A DNA stretch of 64,000 bases from Lachnospiraceae bacterium (GCA_902363665.1 CABJAW010000003.1:248001-312000); one strand, 5' to 3'; counted from the stretch's first letter, positions 8,560-19,196 are shown. The notes: generated from the letters alone by a model not told the origin. A program made the numbers and translations.

Positions 8560-11500
8560 CTATACCGCAAAATCAAACAGCGACAGCTGGTTCGATTCCG
8601 GCAGGCTGTCCAGAATATTCAGATCTGACAGCAGATCCACAACAGTCTTGCTGACCTTTGTCCGGTTGCGGAAATCGTCCTTAGAGAGGAACGGACCGTC
8701 TTTTACCGCATCGACAACCGCCTCGGCTGCCTTGTCTCCCAGTCCGGAAACAGTACTTAAGGAAGGCAGCAGCTTTCCGTCCTTCACTTTAAAACGGCTC
8801 GCGCCTGACTCATAAATGTCGATCGGCAGAAACTCAAAGCCTCTCGCATACATCTCCCGCACAACCTTCATATCGCGGTATGTATCCTGCTCTTTTTTAC
8901 TTAAAGTATCCATCCGCTTTTCATAATCTTTCATATGGCGCAGCAGTTTATCCTGACCAAGACACATCAGTTCATAATCAAATCCCGGAGCGCGGATGCT
9001 GAAAAATGCCGCATAATAAGCCAGCGGATAAAAGATTTTGCAGTAGGCGATGCGGTACGCCATCATGACGTAAGCCGCCGCATGCGCTTTCGGGAACATG
9101 TACTTGATTTTCTTACATGACCAGATATACCAATCCGGTACACCATGAGCAGTCATTTCAGTTTCCCACTCTGGCTTTAAGCCCTTTCCTTTTCGAACAC
9201 TCTCCATGATCGTGAAAGAAAGCTCACTGTCAAGTCCCTTTCCGATCAGATAGATCATAATATCATCTCGCGTACAGATCGCTGTGGAAATTGTGGCCTT
9301 GCCCTCCGCGATCAGCGTCTGCGCATTGCCCAGCCATACGTCCGTGCCATGCGCCAGACCGGCGATGCGGACCAGATCAGAAAAATATTTTGGCTTCGTA
9401 TCCAGAAGCATCTGGATTGCAAATTCCGTTCCGAACTCCGGAATTCCGAGACAGCCAAGCTGACAGCCGCCGATATCATCCGGCGTGATGCCAAGCGCCT
9501 CTGTTGAGGCAAACAATGACATAACCGACGGATCATCCAGCGGGATCTTTTTTGCATCGATCCCGGTCAGATCCTCCAGCATACGGATCATGGTCGGATC
9601 ATCGTGTCCGAGAATATCGAGCTTTAACAGGTTGTGGTCGATCGAATGGTAATCAAAATGTGTAGTGATGATATCCGTCGTCATATCGTTTGCAGGATGC
9701 TGCACCGGAGTAAACGAGTAGATCTCCTCCCCGACCGGAAGTACGATGATACCGCCCGGATGCTGCCCTGTCGTCCTGCGCACACCGACACAACCCTTTA
9801 CAATACGGTCGATCTCACAGTTTCGCTTGCGGATCTCACGCTCTTCATAATATTTTTTCACATAACCAAACGCGGTCTTGTCTGCCAGCGTACCGATCGT
9901 ACCGGCACGGAAGGTCTGACCGGCGCCGAAAATTACCTCCGTATATTTGTGCGCCTTACTCTGGTAATCGCCGGAGAAGTTCAGGTCGATATCCGGCTCT
10001 TTGTTTCCCTTAAAGCCAAGAAACGTCTCGAATGGGATATCATGACCCTCCTTTTTCATCTTTGTGCCGCATTTCGGACAATCTTTATCCGGCATATCGC
10101 AGCCGGACATACCAGAGAATTTTTTTACGTCTTCCGAATCAAAATCACTGTAATGGCAGTGCGGGCAGATGTAATGAGGGCTGAGCGGATTCACCTCCGT
10201 GATACCGGACATCGTCGCGACAAAGGACGAGCCAACCGAGCCACGTGAGCCAACCAGATAGCCATCTGCATTCGATTTCCACACAAGCTTCTGGGCGATG
10301 ATGTACATAACCGCAAACCCATTCGAAATGATGGAATTCAGCTCCCGCTCCAGCCGCTCCTCCACGACAGGCGGAAGGGTTTCTCCATAAATTTCATGTG
10401 CTTTTTCATAACACAGGCTGCGCAGAATCTGGTCAGAGTGTTCGATGACCGGCGGACATTTATCCGGCCGTACCGGAGAAATTTTTTCGCACATATTTGC
10501 AATTTTCACGGTGTTCGTGATGACAACCTCATGCGCTTTTTCTTCCCCGAGGTATGAAAATTCCTCCAGCATCTCCTCTGTCGTGCGCAGGTAAAGCGGT
10601 GCCTGATCGTCTGCATCTTTAAAGCCCTTGCTCGCCATGATGATCCTGCGATAGACTTCATCCTTCGGATCGAGAAAATGAACGTCACACGTCGCTACGA
10701 CCGGACGATTGTAGCGTTCGCCAAGCTCCACAATGCGGCGGTTCAGATTTTTCAGGTCGTCTGCCGTCTTGCGGTCCTCATAATCCTCACGAGTCATAAA
10801 CATGTTGTTGCCAAGCGGCTGAATCTCCAGGTAGTCATAAAAGTTGACCAGCCTTGCGATCTCCGGCTCCGGAGCATCGCGCAGCAGCGCACGGTAAAGT
10901 TCTCCCGCCTCGCAGGCGGAGCCAAGAATCAGTCCCTCCCGGTACTTCTGAAGCATACTTTTCGGCACACGCGGCCGACGGTTGTAATACTGCAGATGTG
11001 ACCAGGAGACGAGCCGATAGAGATTAACTCTTCCGATATCATTTTTTGCCAGAATGATCGCATGGTACGTCGGCAGTTTTTTGATCTGGGATTCTGAAGA
11101 GCGCCCCAGTGCGTTGAGTTCTTCCAGTGTCTCGATATCCTGCTTTTCCAGCATTGTGATAAACTTTTCAAAGATTTCTGCTGTACATCCCGCATCATCG
11201 ACGGCACGGTGATGATTTTCCAGCGAGACGCCAAGTGCTTTCGCCACCGTATCCAGCTTGAAACGGTTCAGCTGCGGCAGCAGCACACGCGCCATCGACA
11301 CGGTATCTACGACGGTCTTCTCACACGGCAGTCCAAGCCGTCTGCAGTTCTCCTCGATAAAACTCATATCAAAGGAAGCATTGTGTGCCACCATGATGCA
11401 CCCTTCGCAGAATTCCATAAACTGCGGCAGGATCGTCTCGATCGTCGGTGCGGACATGACCATCTCATCATTGATGCTGGTCAGTTCCTCAATCCGAAAC

Positions 11501-13044
11501 GGGATTGGAACCTTCGGATTAACAAAGGTGCTGAATTTATCGGTGATTTTCCCGTCTATAACCTTTACTGCGCCGATCTCAATGATCTGATTCTGTACGC
11601 AGGAAAAGCCTGTCGTCTCCAGGTCAAAGACCACAAAGGAATCATGGATCGACTGTCCCTGTGTGTTTACAGCGATCTCCTTTAAGTCATCCACGAGATA
11701 AGCTTCCATTCCATAGATCACCTTAAAATCATCGTTTCGCGAGATGGTATGGTTGGCATCCGGGAATGCCTGTACTGCACCGTGATCGGTGATCGCCAGT
11801 GCAGGATGTCCCCACTCCTTCGCCCGCTTTAAGATCGCAGAGACCTCCGAAACACCGTCCATATCACTCATTTTCGTATGGCAGTGCAGTTCCACGCGCT
11901 TCTCCGGGTAGGTATCGACGCGTTTTTCCCGGAAATCCGGGATTTTTTTCATGCCGGTCACATTTCCGATCGAAAGCTGGCTGTCATACCGGTCGATCGT
12001 TGTCACACCGCTTAACTTGAAAAATGCCCCTTCCTTGATGATGCCTTTCAGCTCTTCTGCCTGCTCGTTCTTCACAAACATTTTCACTGTAATGGTATCG
12101 GTAAAATCCGTGATATTAAAGATGAGCAGTGTCTTTGCGATACGAAGTTCCCGTGCTTCGAAAGAAAGCACCTGACCGCGGATCGTCACGCCGCCGATTT
12201 CGCCGGTGATCTGCTCAATTTCCATCGGCTCGCCTTCGACATCGCGTCCGTAGATAACATCCGGATCGTCGGATTTTTTTTGTCCAAACCGGTCGCCTGA
12301 AAAAAAGGTGTTCCGCTTTTCGCCCATTTTTTTTCCGGCAGTTTCCTCCGCCTTTGGCTTCTGCGGCACCTCCTTTGGCACAGTCGGTTTTTTTTCGGTG
12401 CTTTTTACTTCACCGGACGCTTCAGCGGCCTCCGTTTTCTGTCTGCTCTCTTCTCCCTTTGCAGCTGCATACTGTTTGGCGATTGCAGCGACCTCCTGCT
12501 CCAGCTCCAGGTCAGCATTTTTTCTCCGTCTGCTCACCGGCGGCTCCACCCGCTTTGTCGAGACGTGAAAATCCAGCCCGCACCGCTCACAGAAAACCTT
12601 CTCAAGAATTTCCAGAAGCTCCTGCTCCTTGCCATCTGCAATCACGGTATCCGGCACTTCAAGACAGAGCGTATCGGGCGCTGTAAAAATCTTTTTCGAA
12701 TCATGCATCAGACTGTAGAGCAGCGCATTATAATTTTTCAGTTCCAGCAAAATGCTCGATTCATAGACCGGCATCAGATTCTGAGGCGTATACTGTTTCG
12801 ACAGATGAAATTTTTCGATGATTTTCACCGTTATTTTTACATCAGAAAAAAGCTGGTCCATAATCGCCTGTTCCAGCTCAAATATATGTTTTTTAAAAAT
12901 CAGTTTTTCACTTTCCAGAAAAATCCGCATAAAATCCCGGTCACGGTTTAATGTGACCCGGTCTATGCGGGCAAATTCCAGAAGTCCTTTTAATTCATCC
13001 GACAGGTCAAGTGTCGGGAAAACTTCCATAAATGATTTTTGCAA
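8560..13044 (-). CDS. polC: DNA polymerase III PolC-type alpha subunit
   Basis: A 1,494-residue Gram-positive replicative polymerase with built-in proofreading. Order: N-terminal domain; a Lys/Glu-rich linker (about 195-265); OB fold (about 285-375); PHP domain starting VELHCHTKMSD near 385; a DEDD exonuclease inserted in PHP (VVFDLETTGF near 471, VAHNASFDMSF, later HHRAVDDA). The catalytic core has the zinc segment CPHCHYSDF...CPKCGTKM (about 960-1000), the palm motif EPDIDLNF near 1020 and FPKAHAAAYVMMAYRIAY. The start is taken as the TTG at 13044, since AGGAG lies 8 nt upstream; the next ATG (13029) is too far from it. It lies 12 nt after ispG, an arrangement seen in many Clostridia. Confidence 0.97.
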   Translation of the reverse strand: MQKSFMEVFPTLDLSDELKGLLEFARIDRVTLNRDRDFMRIFLESEKLIFKKHIFELEQAIMDQLFSDVKITVKIIEKFHLSKQYTPQNLMPVYESSILLELKNYNALLYSLMHDSKKIFTAPDTLCLEVPDTVIADGKEQELLEILEKVFCERCGLDFHVSTKRVEPPVSRRRKNADLELEQEVAAIAKQYAAAKGEESRQKTEAAEASGEVKSTEKKPTVPKEVPQKPKAEETAGKKMGEKRNTFFSGDRFGQKKSDDPDVIYGRDVEGEPMEIEQITGEIGGVTIRGQVLSFEARELRIAKTLLIFNITDFTDTITVKMFVKNEQAEELKGIIKEGAFFKLSGVTTIDRYDSQLSIGNVTGMKKIPDFREKRVDTYPEKRVELHCHTKMSDMDGVSEVSAILKRAKEWGHPALAITDHGAVQAFPDANHTISRNDDFKVIYGMEAYLVDDLKEIAVNTQGQSIHDSFVVFDLETTGFSCVQNQIIEIGAVKVIDGKITDKFSTFVNPKVPIPFRIEELTSINDEMVMSAPTIETILPQFMEFCEGCIMVAHNASFDMSFIEENCRRLGLPCEKTVVDTVSMARVLLPQLNRFKLDTVAKALGVSLENHHRAVDDAGCTAEIFEKFITMLEKQDIETLEELNALGRSSESQIKKLPTYHAIILAKNDIGRVNLYRLVSWSHLQYYNRRPRVPKSMLQKYREGLILGSACEAGELYRALLRDAPEPEIARLVNFYDYLEIQPLGNNMFMTREDYEDRKTADDLKNLNRRIVELGERYNRPVVATCDVHFLDPKDEVYRRIIMASKGFKDADDQAPLYLRTTEEMLEEFSYLGEEKAHEVVITNTVKIANMCEKISPVRPDKCPPVIEHSDQILRSLCYEKAHEIYGETLPPVVEERLERELNSIISNGFAVMYIIAQKLVWKSNADGYLVGSRGSVGSSFVATMSGITEVNPLSPHYICPHCHYSDFDSEDVKKFSGMSGCDMPDKDCPKCGTKMKKEGHDIPFETFLGFKGNKEPDIDLNFSGDYQSKAHKYTEVIFGAGQTFRAGTIGTLADKTAFGYVKKYYEEREIRKRNCEIDRIVKGCVGVRRTTGQHPGGIIVLPVGEEIYSFTPVQHPANDMTTDIITTHFDYHSIDHNLLKLDILGHDDPTMIRMLEDLTGIDAKKIPLDDPSVMSLFASTEALGITPDDIGGCQLGCLGIPEFGTEFAIQMLLDTKPKYFSDLVRIAGLAHGTDVWLGNAQTLIAEGKATISTAICTRDDIMIYLIGKGLDSELSFTIMESVRKGKGLKPEWETEMTAHGVPDWYIWSCKKIKYMFPKAHAAAYVMMAYRIAYCKIFYPLAYYAAFFSIRAPGFDYELMCLGQDKLLRHMKDYEKRMDTLSKKEQDTYRDMKVVREMYARGFEFLPIDIYESGASRFKVKDGKLLPSLSTVSGLGDKAAEAVVDAVKDGPFLSKDDFRNRTKVSKTVVDLLSDLNILDSLPESNQLSLFDFAV

Positions 13045-13056
13045 TAAAATCGACTC

Positions 13057-14124
13057 CTATGACTCCTGTTTCTTCTCCCAGTTCAAAAGTTCTTCACGGA
13101 GCACCGAAAGAAGCTGATCTTCCGGCATCTTGCGGATGACCTCCCCCTTTTTGATCAGCAGTCCTTCCCCTTTGCCTCCGGCGATCCCGATATCTGCCTC
13201 TTTGGCTTCTCCCGGTCCGTTAACCACACAGCCCATGACGGCTACTTTCAGATCGAGCGGAATATCTTCTACCATGTTCTGCACCTGGTTTGCCAGTCCG
13301 ATCAGATCGATCTGTGTCCGTCCGCAGGTTGGACAGGATACTACTTCAATCCCGCCTTTTCGAAGACCAAGCGTCCGCAGGATCATTTTCGCAGATTTTA
13401 CTTCCTCAAGCGGATCACCAGTCAGAGAGACGCGAATCGTATCGCCGATTCCCTGATACAGAATGATTCCAAGTCCGATCGCTGATTTGATATTGCCGGA
13501 ATAAAGCGTTCCGGCTTCTGTGATACCGACGTGAAGCGGATGATCGGTCTTCTGCACAAGTGCTTCATGTGCTTTTGCGCACATCATTACGTCCGAAGAC
13601 TTGATGCTGATGACCAGATTGTCATACCCCATATCCTCGATCACGGCACACTGGCGCAGCGCACTCTCTGCAAGTCCTTCTGCGGTCACACCATGATCGC
13701 GCTCCACGATCTCTTTTTCCAGAGAACCGCTGTTGACCCCGACCCGGATCGGGATCTGCCGTTCCTTTGCCACATCCACGACGGCACGCACACGCTCCGT
13801 ACTGCCGATATTTCCCGGATTGATCCGGATCTTGTCCGCTCCCGCTTCCATCGCAGCGATCGCCAGACGATAATCAAAATGAATATCCGCCACAAGCGGA
13901 ATTGTGATCTGTTTTTTGATCTCCGAAAGTGCGTGTGCCGCTTCCATCGTCGGCACCGCACAGCGGATGATGTCGCATCCCGCTGCAGCAAGACGGTTAA
14001 TCTGGTTTACCGTTGCCTCGACATCTTCTGTTTTTGTATTTGTCATGGACTGGATCAGCACCGGATTCCCTCCGCCGATCACTCGATTCCCGATTTTTAC
14101 TGTTTTTGTATGGTCACGATACAT
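13057..14124 (-). CDS. ispG: 4-hydroxy-3-methylbut-2-enyl diphosphate synthase
   Basis: A 355-residue IspG/GcpE, the [4Fe-4S] enzyme that reduces MEcPP to HMBPP in the non-mevalonate isoprenoid pathway. The N-terminal TIM-barrel part shows NPVLIQSMTNT and IPLVADIHFDYRLA. The C-terminal cluster-binding part shows VSCPTCGRTQIDL and VMGCVVNGPGEAKEADIG, which hold the three Cys ligands. The ATG at 14124 follows AGGAGG; the frame is open about 50 codons further upstream but without start signals. No other pathway gene (dxr, ispH) is in the window. It is probably cotranscribed with polC downstream. Confidence 0.96.
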   Translation of the reverse strand: MYRDHTKTVKIGNRVIGGGNPVLIQSMTNTKTEDVEATVNQINRLAAAGCDIIRCAVPTMEAAHALSEIKKQITIPLVADIHFDYRLAIAAMEAGADKIRINPGNIGSTERVRAVVDVAKERQIPIRVGVNSGSLEKEIVERDHGVTAEGLAESALRQCAVIEDMGYDNLVISIKSSDVMMCAKAHEALVQKTDHPLHVGITEAGTLYSGNIKSAIGLGIILYQGIGDTIRVSLTGDPLEEVKSAKMILRTLGLRKGGIEVVSCPTCGRTQIDLIGLANQVQNMVEDIPLDLKVAVMGCVVNGPGEAKEADIGIAGGKGEGLLIKKGEVIRKMPEDQLLSVLREELLNWEKKQES

Positions 14125-14176
14125 AATATCATCCTCCTGCTGTGGCTCCTGACGGCATGGAACCATCTGCTTCTTT

Positions 14177-16315
14177 TTACTCTTCTGATTCAAGCGGAAT
14201 AAATACCCGGCTTGAAACAGTCTCTGCCTGTGTTTTTGCCGCAACGATTGCCTCCTCGCAGAACGTTTCCTGTGCATTTACCAGCACTTTTCCACGCTTG
14301 TCGATCTTCTCGTAGACGCCGGACGGCTGCAGGATGTGCGCTTTTACATTGTCATCCAGCTGGACCTGCAGGATATGGCGCACCTTTTCCCGAAGCACGG
14401 GATCTTCCACCGGGAACATGATCTCCACACGTTTGTCCAGGTTACGCGGCATCCAGTCCGCACTGCCCATATAGAACTCCTCATTTCCACCGTTGCGGAA
14501 ATAAAAAATCCGGGCATGCTCCAGGAAATTTCCGACAATGGAACGCACATGGATCGTCTCACTGACACCCGGGATACCGGTCTTTAAGCAGCAGATGCCG
14601 CGGATTATAAGGTCGATCTCCACCCCTGCTGCGGATGCTTCATACAGTGCAGCGATGATTTCCTTATCGCACAGGGAATTCATCTTTGCAACGATCCGTG
14701 CCGGCTCATGGTTTCTGGCATGCTCCGTTTCCCGGCGGATCAGACGCATAAACGTGTCGCGCAGCCACAGTGGTGCAAGCACAAGGCGATTCCAGTTTTT
14801 CGGCTCAGAATAGCCGGAAAGCATATTAAATACGGCGGTCGCATCCTCTCCGATCGGTTCAGAACACGTCAAAATGCCACAGTCCGTGTACAGCTTTGCC
14901 GTAGAATCGTTGTAATTTCCGGTGCCGAGATGGACATAGCGGCGAATGCCATCCTCCTCTCTTCGCACGACAAGCGTAATCTTGCTGTGTGTTTTCAGTC
15001 CAAGCAGACCGTAAATAACGTGACAGCCTGCCTTTTCCAGCATTTTTGCCCAGATAATATTGTTTTCCTCATCAAAGCGTGCTTTCAGCTCGACCAGCAC
15101 CGAAACCTGTTTTCCATTTTCCGCCGCCTGTGCAAGCGCTGCAACGATCGGTGAATGGCCGCTGACGCGGTACAGCGTCTGTTTGATCGCCAGCACATCC
15201 GGATCGACTGCCGCCTGCTTTACAAACTGAACAACCGGATCAAACGTCATGTATGGATGATGCAGAAGAATATCTCCGCGGCGGATCTGTGTGAAAATAT
15301 CCTCCTCGTCGTTCATACCCGGCACCGGCTGCGGCTGATACGGCTTGTAACGGTGCTCATCCATGCCTTCCATTCCGTACAGCTTCATCAGGAACGTCAG
15401 ATCCAGCGGCCCGTTGATCCGGTAAATATCGTCTTCTTTTACATCAAATTCCTGCTTCAGGATCTTGAGCAGCTTCGGATCCATCTTATCCTCGATCTCC
15501 AGGCGGATGACCTCGCCCCACTGGCGCTTTTTCAGCTGCTTCTGGATTTCCTTTAACAGATCTGCCGCATCTTCCTCATCAATCGGAAGGTCTGCGTTCC
15601 GCATGATCCGGTATGGATGTGCACAGACCACATCGTAATTGAGAAACAGTCTGGAAATATTGCGCTCGATCACTTCTTCCAGCAAAATGACACATTTCTG
15701 GCCATCCTCGCCGTCCGGCAGACGGATAATCCGCGGAAGCACTGAAGGAACCTGAACCGTTGCAAATTCCACCTGATCCTTTTCCTGTTCTTTTTCGGCC
15801 TTTTTTGAGATCAGGGCACCGATATTCAGGGTCTTGTTCCGGATCAGCGGAAACGGTCTGGACGAATCCATTGCCATCGGCGTCAGCACCGGGTAAACAT
15901 TCTCTTCGAAGTAGCGGTCTGCCGCCTCTGCCTGTGCGGGTGTGAGTTGCTCATGCTCCGTGACGACCTCCACCTTGTTCTGCTTGAGCACCGGAAGCAG
16001 CGAACGGTTGTAGGTCGTATACTGGAGATGTACCAGTTCATGTGCTTTCTTTGCAATCTTTTCCAGCTGCTGGGACGGTGTAAGCCCGGCAATGTCTTTT
16101 TTGTTGTATTTTGCATGAACCATGTCCTTCAAAGAAGCGACACGGATCATAAAAAATTCATCCAGATTAGATGAAGTAATACTCAGAAATTTCAGCCGTT
16201 CCAGAAACGGAAGTGATTTGTCTCTTGCCTCATACAGTACGCGGCTGTTGAAATCAAGCCAGCTCAACTCACGGTTGGTATAATATTCCGGTTTTTCAAA
16301 ATCTGCAACTGCCAT
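14177..16315 (-). CDS. ppk1: Polyphosphate kinase 1
   Basis: A 712-residue PPK1, which builds polyphosphate from ATP. The N-terminal domain begins YYTNRELSWLDFNSRVLYEA and continues with FLSITSSNLDEFFMIRVA, both typical. The catalytic domain has KQTLYRVSG, the autophosphorylated His in YVHLGTGNYN and the second phospholipase-D-like half around IRGICCLKTGIPG. Length is normal. It sits 12 nt after an exopolyphosphatase of the Ppx/GppA family, so synthesis and breakdown of polyphosphate are coupled in one unit. The last residues (SRVFIPLESEE) are acidic. Confidence 0.96.
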   Translation of the reverse strand: MAVADFEKPEYYTNRELSWLDFNSRVLYEARDKSLPFLERLKFLSITSSNLDEFFMIRVASLKDMVHAKYNKKDIAGLTPSQQLEKIAKKAHELVHLQYTTYNRSLLPVLKQNKVEVVTEHEQLTPAQAEAADRYFEENVYPVLTPMAMDSSRPFPLIRNKTLNIGALISKKAEKEQEKDQVEFATVQVPSVLPRIIRLPDGEDGQKCVILLEEVIERNISRLFLNYDVVCAHPYRIMRNADLPIDEEDAADLLKEIQKQLKKRQWGEVIRLEIEDKMDPKLLKILKQEFDVKEDDIYRINGPLDLTFLMKLYGMEGMDEHRYKPYQPQPVPGMNDEEDIFTQIRRGDILLHHPYMTFDPVVQFVKQAAVDPDVLAIKQTLYRVSGHSPIVAALAQAAENGKQVSVLVELKARFDEENNIIWAKMLEKAGCHVIYGLLGLKTHSKITLVVRREEDGIRRYVHLGTGNYNDSTAKLYTDCGILTCSEPIGEDATAVFNMLSGYSEPKNWNRLVLAPLWLRDTFMRLIRRETEHARNHEPARIVAKMNSLCDKEIIAALYEASAAGVEIDLIIRGICCLKTGIPGVSETIHVRSIVGNFLEHARIFYFRNGGNEEFYMGSADWMPRNLDKRVEIMFPVEDPVLREKVRHILQVQLDDNVKAHILQPSGVYEKIDKRGKVLVNAQETFCEEAIVAAKTQAETVSSRVFIPLESEE

Positions 16316-16327
16316 GATACGTCCCCC

Positions 16328-17872
16328 TTAATATCCCTTTTTCTGCCGGATTACCGGATGCACATTGAATACTTCCTCGAAAAATTCCGTTTTTTCCTGG
16401 AAGGAACCGATTTCCAGGGAAAGATCCTCCTGCGAAGCTACCGTCACACGCAGCTCATGATCTTTGAGCGTTACGGTCACATCCTTACATTTCTGCCGGT
16501 GTGTGCGGTCCATCGCATTTACGATCCGCAGGATCGCCGTCATCTTCGCAATAATCAGATATTCTTCCTTGGAGAGATCCGCTTTCTCTGCCAGCTCCGT
16601 ATAGTAAACAAACGGACTTGTATTAAACTTGACGGTATAGGCGATCATCTCACGCTCCGAATGAGACAGCCCGATGATCTCGGTCGCCATGATAATATTA
16701 AAAGCACAGTCAGAAACATCCTCCAGGCTGATGAACTTGCCGCAGTTGTGCAGGATCACGGAAATCTGCAAAAGCAGCCGCTCCCGGTTTCCCATGCCGT
16801 GCACCTTTTTCATCTTGTCGAACACGGCAAGTGCGATACTCTCCAGATTTTTCACGTGTGATTGACTGCACTTGTAACGCTTGGAAATGCTGCGTGCCGC
16901 CGCAATGATATCTTCCTCAAAATTATGGCCGTTCTGAATGTAGCCATGCTTAACGCCATACTCATAGGCGAGACCATCCCCCATGTTGAAGCCCGGCAGC
17001 CATACGGTGTCCACACCAAAATTCTCCATCAGAGTCTGACAGAATAAAACGGAGGTCGCCAGCTCATCGCAGCCGTCCTGCGGAATCTGAAACAGATCCG
17101 CGATTTCCTCTGGCTTTTTGCCGCTGATCTTTCTGTATACTTTTTCAAATTCACTCTTTTCCATCGCGCTGATCTTCTTTTTTCCCTTTTCCGTCGGCTT
17201 CAGGATTTCCAACAGATTTCCGCCGACCACGATCAGATTCTTGATCTGACGGTCTTTCTGGTAAAGCTTGTTAAACCCGGAAAGTTCATGCTCCAGAACT
17301 TCTTTTACCATGTGTTCAAAATGGCTGCTGTTTTTTTCCAGAGGGGTGAGACGTTCGCGGATCGTGATACTGCCGACGCGGATATTCTGCGTTGTAATCA
17401 GCTTATCTTTGTCAAACAGGGAAATCTGCATACTGCTTCCCCCGATGTCAACAATCGCCGCCGGATTCTGGATGATCGACTCAAACTCATCTGTCACGGA
17501 AGCGATCGACTGATAGTCCACAAACCGCTGCTCTGAATTGCTGAGCACATCAATGGAAAGTCCCGTCTGCTTTTCAATGTAATCCCGCATGATCAGCATA
17601 TTTCGTGATTCACGGAATGCGCTGGTTGCACAGGCGCGGTACTCTGTCACCCGGTAACCGTTCATGATCCGTTTAAAGTCACGCAGGACTGCGCAGAGTT
17701 CCTCCACGTTCTTGCTGCTGATCCGACCGGTTGTATAGGCATCCAGCCCAAGATTCAACCGCGTTGCCACCCAGTCAATCTCTTTCATTGATTTTCTTGA
17801 CGTATACTCGAAAATCTTCATTTCTGTCACAGCTGATCCAATGCTGATCGCTGCAAACGTCTTCACTGCCAT
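16328..17872 (-). CDS. Ppx/GppA family exopolyphosphatase with HD-like C-terminal domain
   Basis: A 514-residue protein. The N-terminal half is an ASKHA-fold Ppx/GppA domain: FAAISIGSAVTEMKIFEY (phosphate loop, although the usual DIGSN has become SIGSA), ATSAFRESRN, VDIGGSSMQISLF and VVGGN. The C-terminal half resembles the HD-type domain of such proteins, but the expected HD pair reads HNCGKFI, so the metal-binding Asp is replaced by Asn. It probably removes terminal phosphate from polyphosphate or handles pppGpp. The ATG at 17872 follows GGAGG; a longer frame reaches back into the preceding gene without a ribosome site. It lies 12 nt before ppk1, which supports a polyphosphate role. Confidence 0.88.
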   Translation of the reverse strand: MAVKTFAAISIGSAVTEMKIFEYTSRKSMKEIDWVATRLNLGLDAYTTGRISSKNVEELCAVLRDFKRIMNGYRVTEYRACATSAFRESRNMLIMRDYIEKQTGLSIDVLSNSEQRFVDYQSIASVTDEFESIIQNPAAIVDIGGSSMQISLFDKDKLITTQNIRVGSITIRERLTPLEKNSSHFEHMVKEVLEHELSGFNKLYQKDRQIKNLIVVGGNLLEILKPTEKGKKKISAMEKSEFEKVYRKISGKKPEEIADLFQIPQDGCDELATSVLFCQTLMENFGVDTVWLPGFNMGDGLAYEYGVKHGYIQNGHNFEEDIIAAARSISKRYKCSQSHVKNLESIALAVFDKMKKVHGMGNRERLLLQISVILHNCGKFISLEDVSDCAFNIIMATEIIGLSHSEREMIAYTVKFNTSPFVYYTELAEKADLSKEEYLIIAKMTAILRIVNAMDRTHRQKCKDVTVTLKDHELRVTVASQEDLSLEIGSFQEKTEFFEEVFNVHPVIRQKKGY

Positions 17873-17897
17873 AAAGGCCTCCTTTTTTTGCTGATAC

Positions 17898-19196
17898 TCA
17901 CTCGCCTTTTTGCTGTCCGAGGAGATAATCGATGAACTGCTGCGCTGTTCTTCCGGAAAGTCCGCCATGGCTGAGTTCCCACTTATTTGCTTCTAAGAGC
18001 AGCGTCTCTTCCGGCATCTCAATGCCGTTTCGGCTCGCCAGAGAACGGACAATTTCCTGAAACTGCTTTTTATCCGGCGAACCGAAGTAGATCGTGACAC
18101 CAAACCTGGATACAAGGGAAAGCTTTTCCTGAATCGTATCGTTGGAGTGGAGATCGCCGTATGCCTCCTCGTTGTCGCGAAACGTTTCTTTGATCAGATG
18201 CCTGCGGTTCGAGGTGGCATAGATCAGAATATTTTCCGGCTTCTTTTCCAGTCCGCCCTCAATGACTGCCTTCAGGTACTTGTATTCGATCTCAAATTCC
18301 TCAAAGGAAAGATCGTCCATATAAATGATGAATTTGTAATTCCGGTTCTTGATCTGCGCAATCACCTCGTTCAGATCCTGGAACTGATGCTTGTAAATCT
18401 CAATGATCCGAAGCCCCTGATCATAGTAACGGTTCAGGATCGCCTTGATGCTTGAGGATTTTCCGGTACCCGCATCGCCGAACAGAAGGCAGTTGTTCGC
18501 CCTTCGCCCCTGTACGAACGCTTCCGTGTTATCGATCAGCTTCTGCTTTGCGATCTCATATCCAACAAGGTCTTCCAGATTGACATGCCGGATATTCGTG
18601 ATCGGTTCGATCCGCACGCCGCTCTCATCATGTGCCACCCGGAATGCCTTATGCAGTCCAAGCGTACCAACGCCAAATTCCCGGTAAAATTCCACCATGC
18701 TTTCCGTGAATCCTTCCAGTGTATCTGCAGCGGCAAGCTCTTTGCTCAGCGAGCAGATCCGGTCACGGATGCGGTGATTAAACAGCTTTCCTGAAGTCTC
18801 CTCCCGTCTGTAGCGAAGCAGTTCCTCAAAAAATCCGGCCTGCAGTGTACGCTCCAGGTCTGTGAAATCGTAAGCGAACAGTTCACGGAAAATTGCAAAG
18901 TCGTGACGTGCCAGATTTAAAAGACTGCAGTCGGAAATACCACGGATCTCACAGGCGGTGCTGAAACTGTTTTCATTGTTGACGAGCAGAAACGTCAGAT
19001 AAGTCTGCCACAGATTTTGTTCAAATCCATACTGCGCTGCAAGCTCGATCAGCTCATGCATACAGGAGAAAAAACGCTCCCTCACTTCTTCGGTGCATTC
19101 TTTTTGATTAAAATGCTCCATGATCCACGTCATATCTTCCAGTACTTTTCCATTTTCAAAATTGCGATATAAAATTAATTCTCTGATGTCTGTCAT
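17898..19196 (-). CDS. DUF815-type AAA+ ATPase
   Basis: A 432-residue P-loop ATPase of the DUF815 family, with an N-terminal helical region of about 190 residues of unknown role. Walker A is LLFGDAGTGKSSSIKAIL near residue 240, Walker B is FIIYMDDLSFEE near 295 and a sensor-like ATSNRRHL follows. The C-terminal lid ends LSGRTAQQFIDYLLG. The family's function is not established. I take the ATG at 19196 (AGGA 10 nt upstream) over a TTG six nt earlier. It lies between pheA and the Ppx-family gene with gaps of 17 and 25 nt, so it is translated from the same transcript as the polyphosphate genes. Confidence 0.88.
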   Translation of the reverse strand: MTDIRELILYRNFENGKVLEDMTWIMEHFNQKECTEEVRERFFSCMHELIELAAQYGFEQNLWQTYLTFLLVNNENSFSTACEIRGISDCSLLNLARHDFAIFRELFAYDFTDLERTLQAGFFEELLRYRREETSGKLFNHRIRDRICSLSKELAAADTLEGFTESMVEFYREFGVGTLGLHKAFRVAHDESGVRIEPITNIRHVNLEDLVGYEIAKQKLIDNTEAFVQGRRANNCLLFGDAGTGKSSSIKAILNRYYDQGLRIIEIYKHQFQDLNEVIAQIKNRNYKFIIYMDDLSFEEFEIEYKYLKAVIEGGLEKKPENILIYATSNRRHLIKETFRDNEEAYGDLHSNDTIQEKLSLVSRFGVTIYFGSPDKKQFQEIVRSLASRNGIEMPEETLLLEANKWELSHGGLSGRTAQQFIDYLLGQQKGE

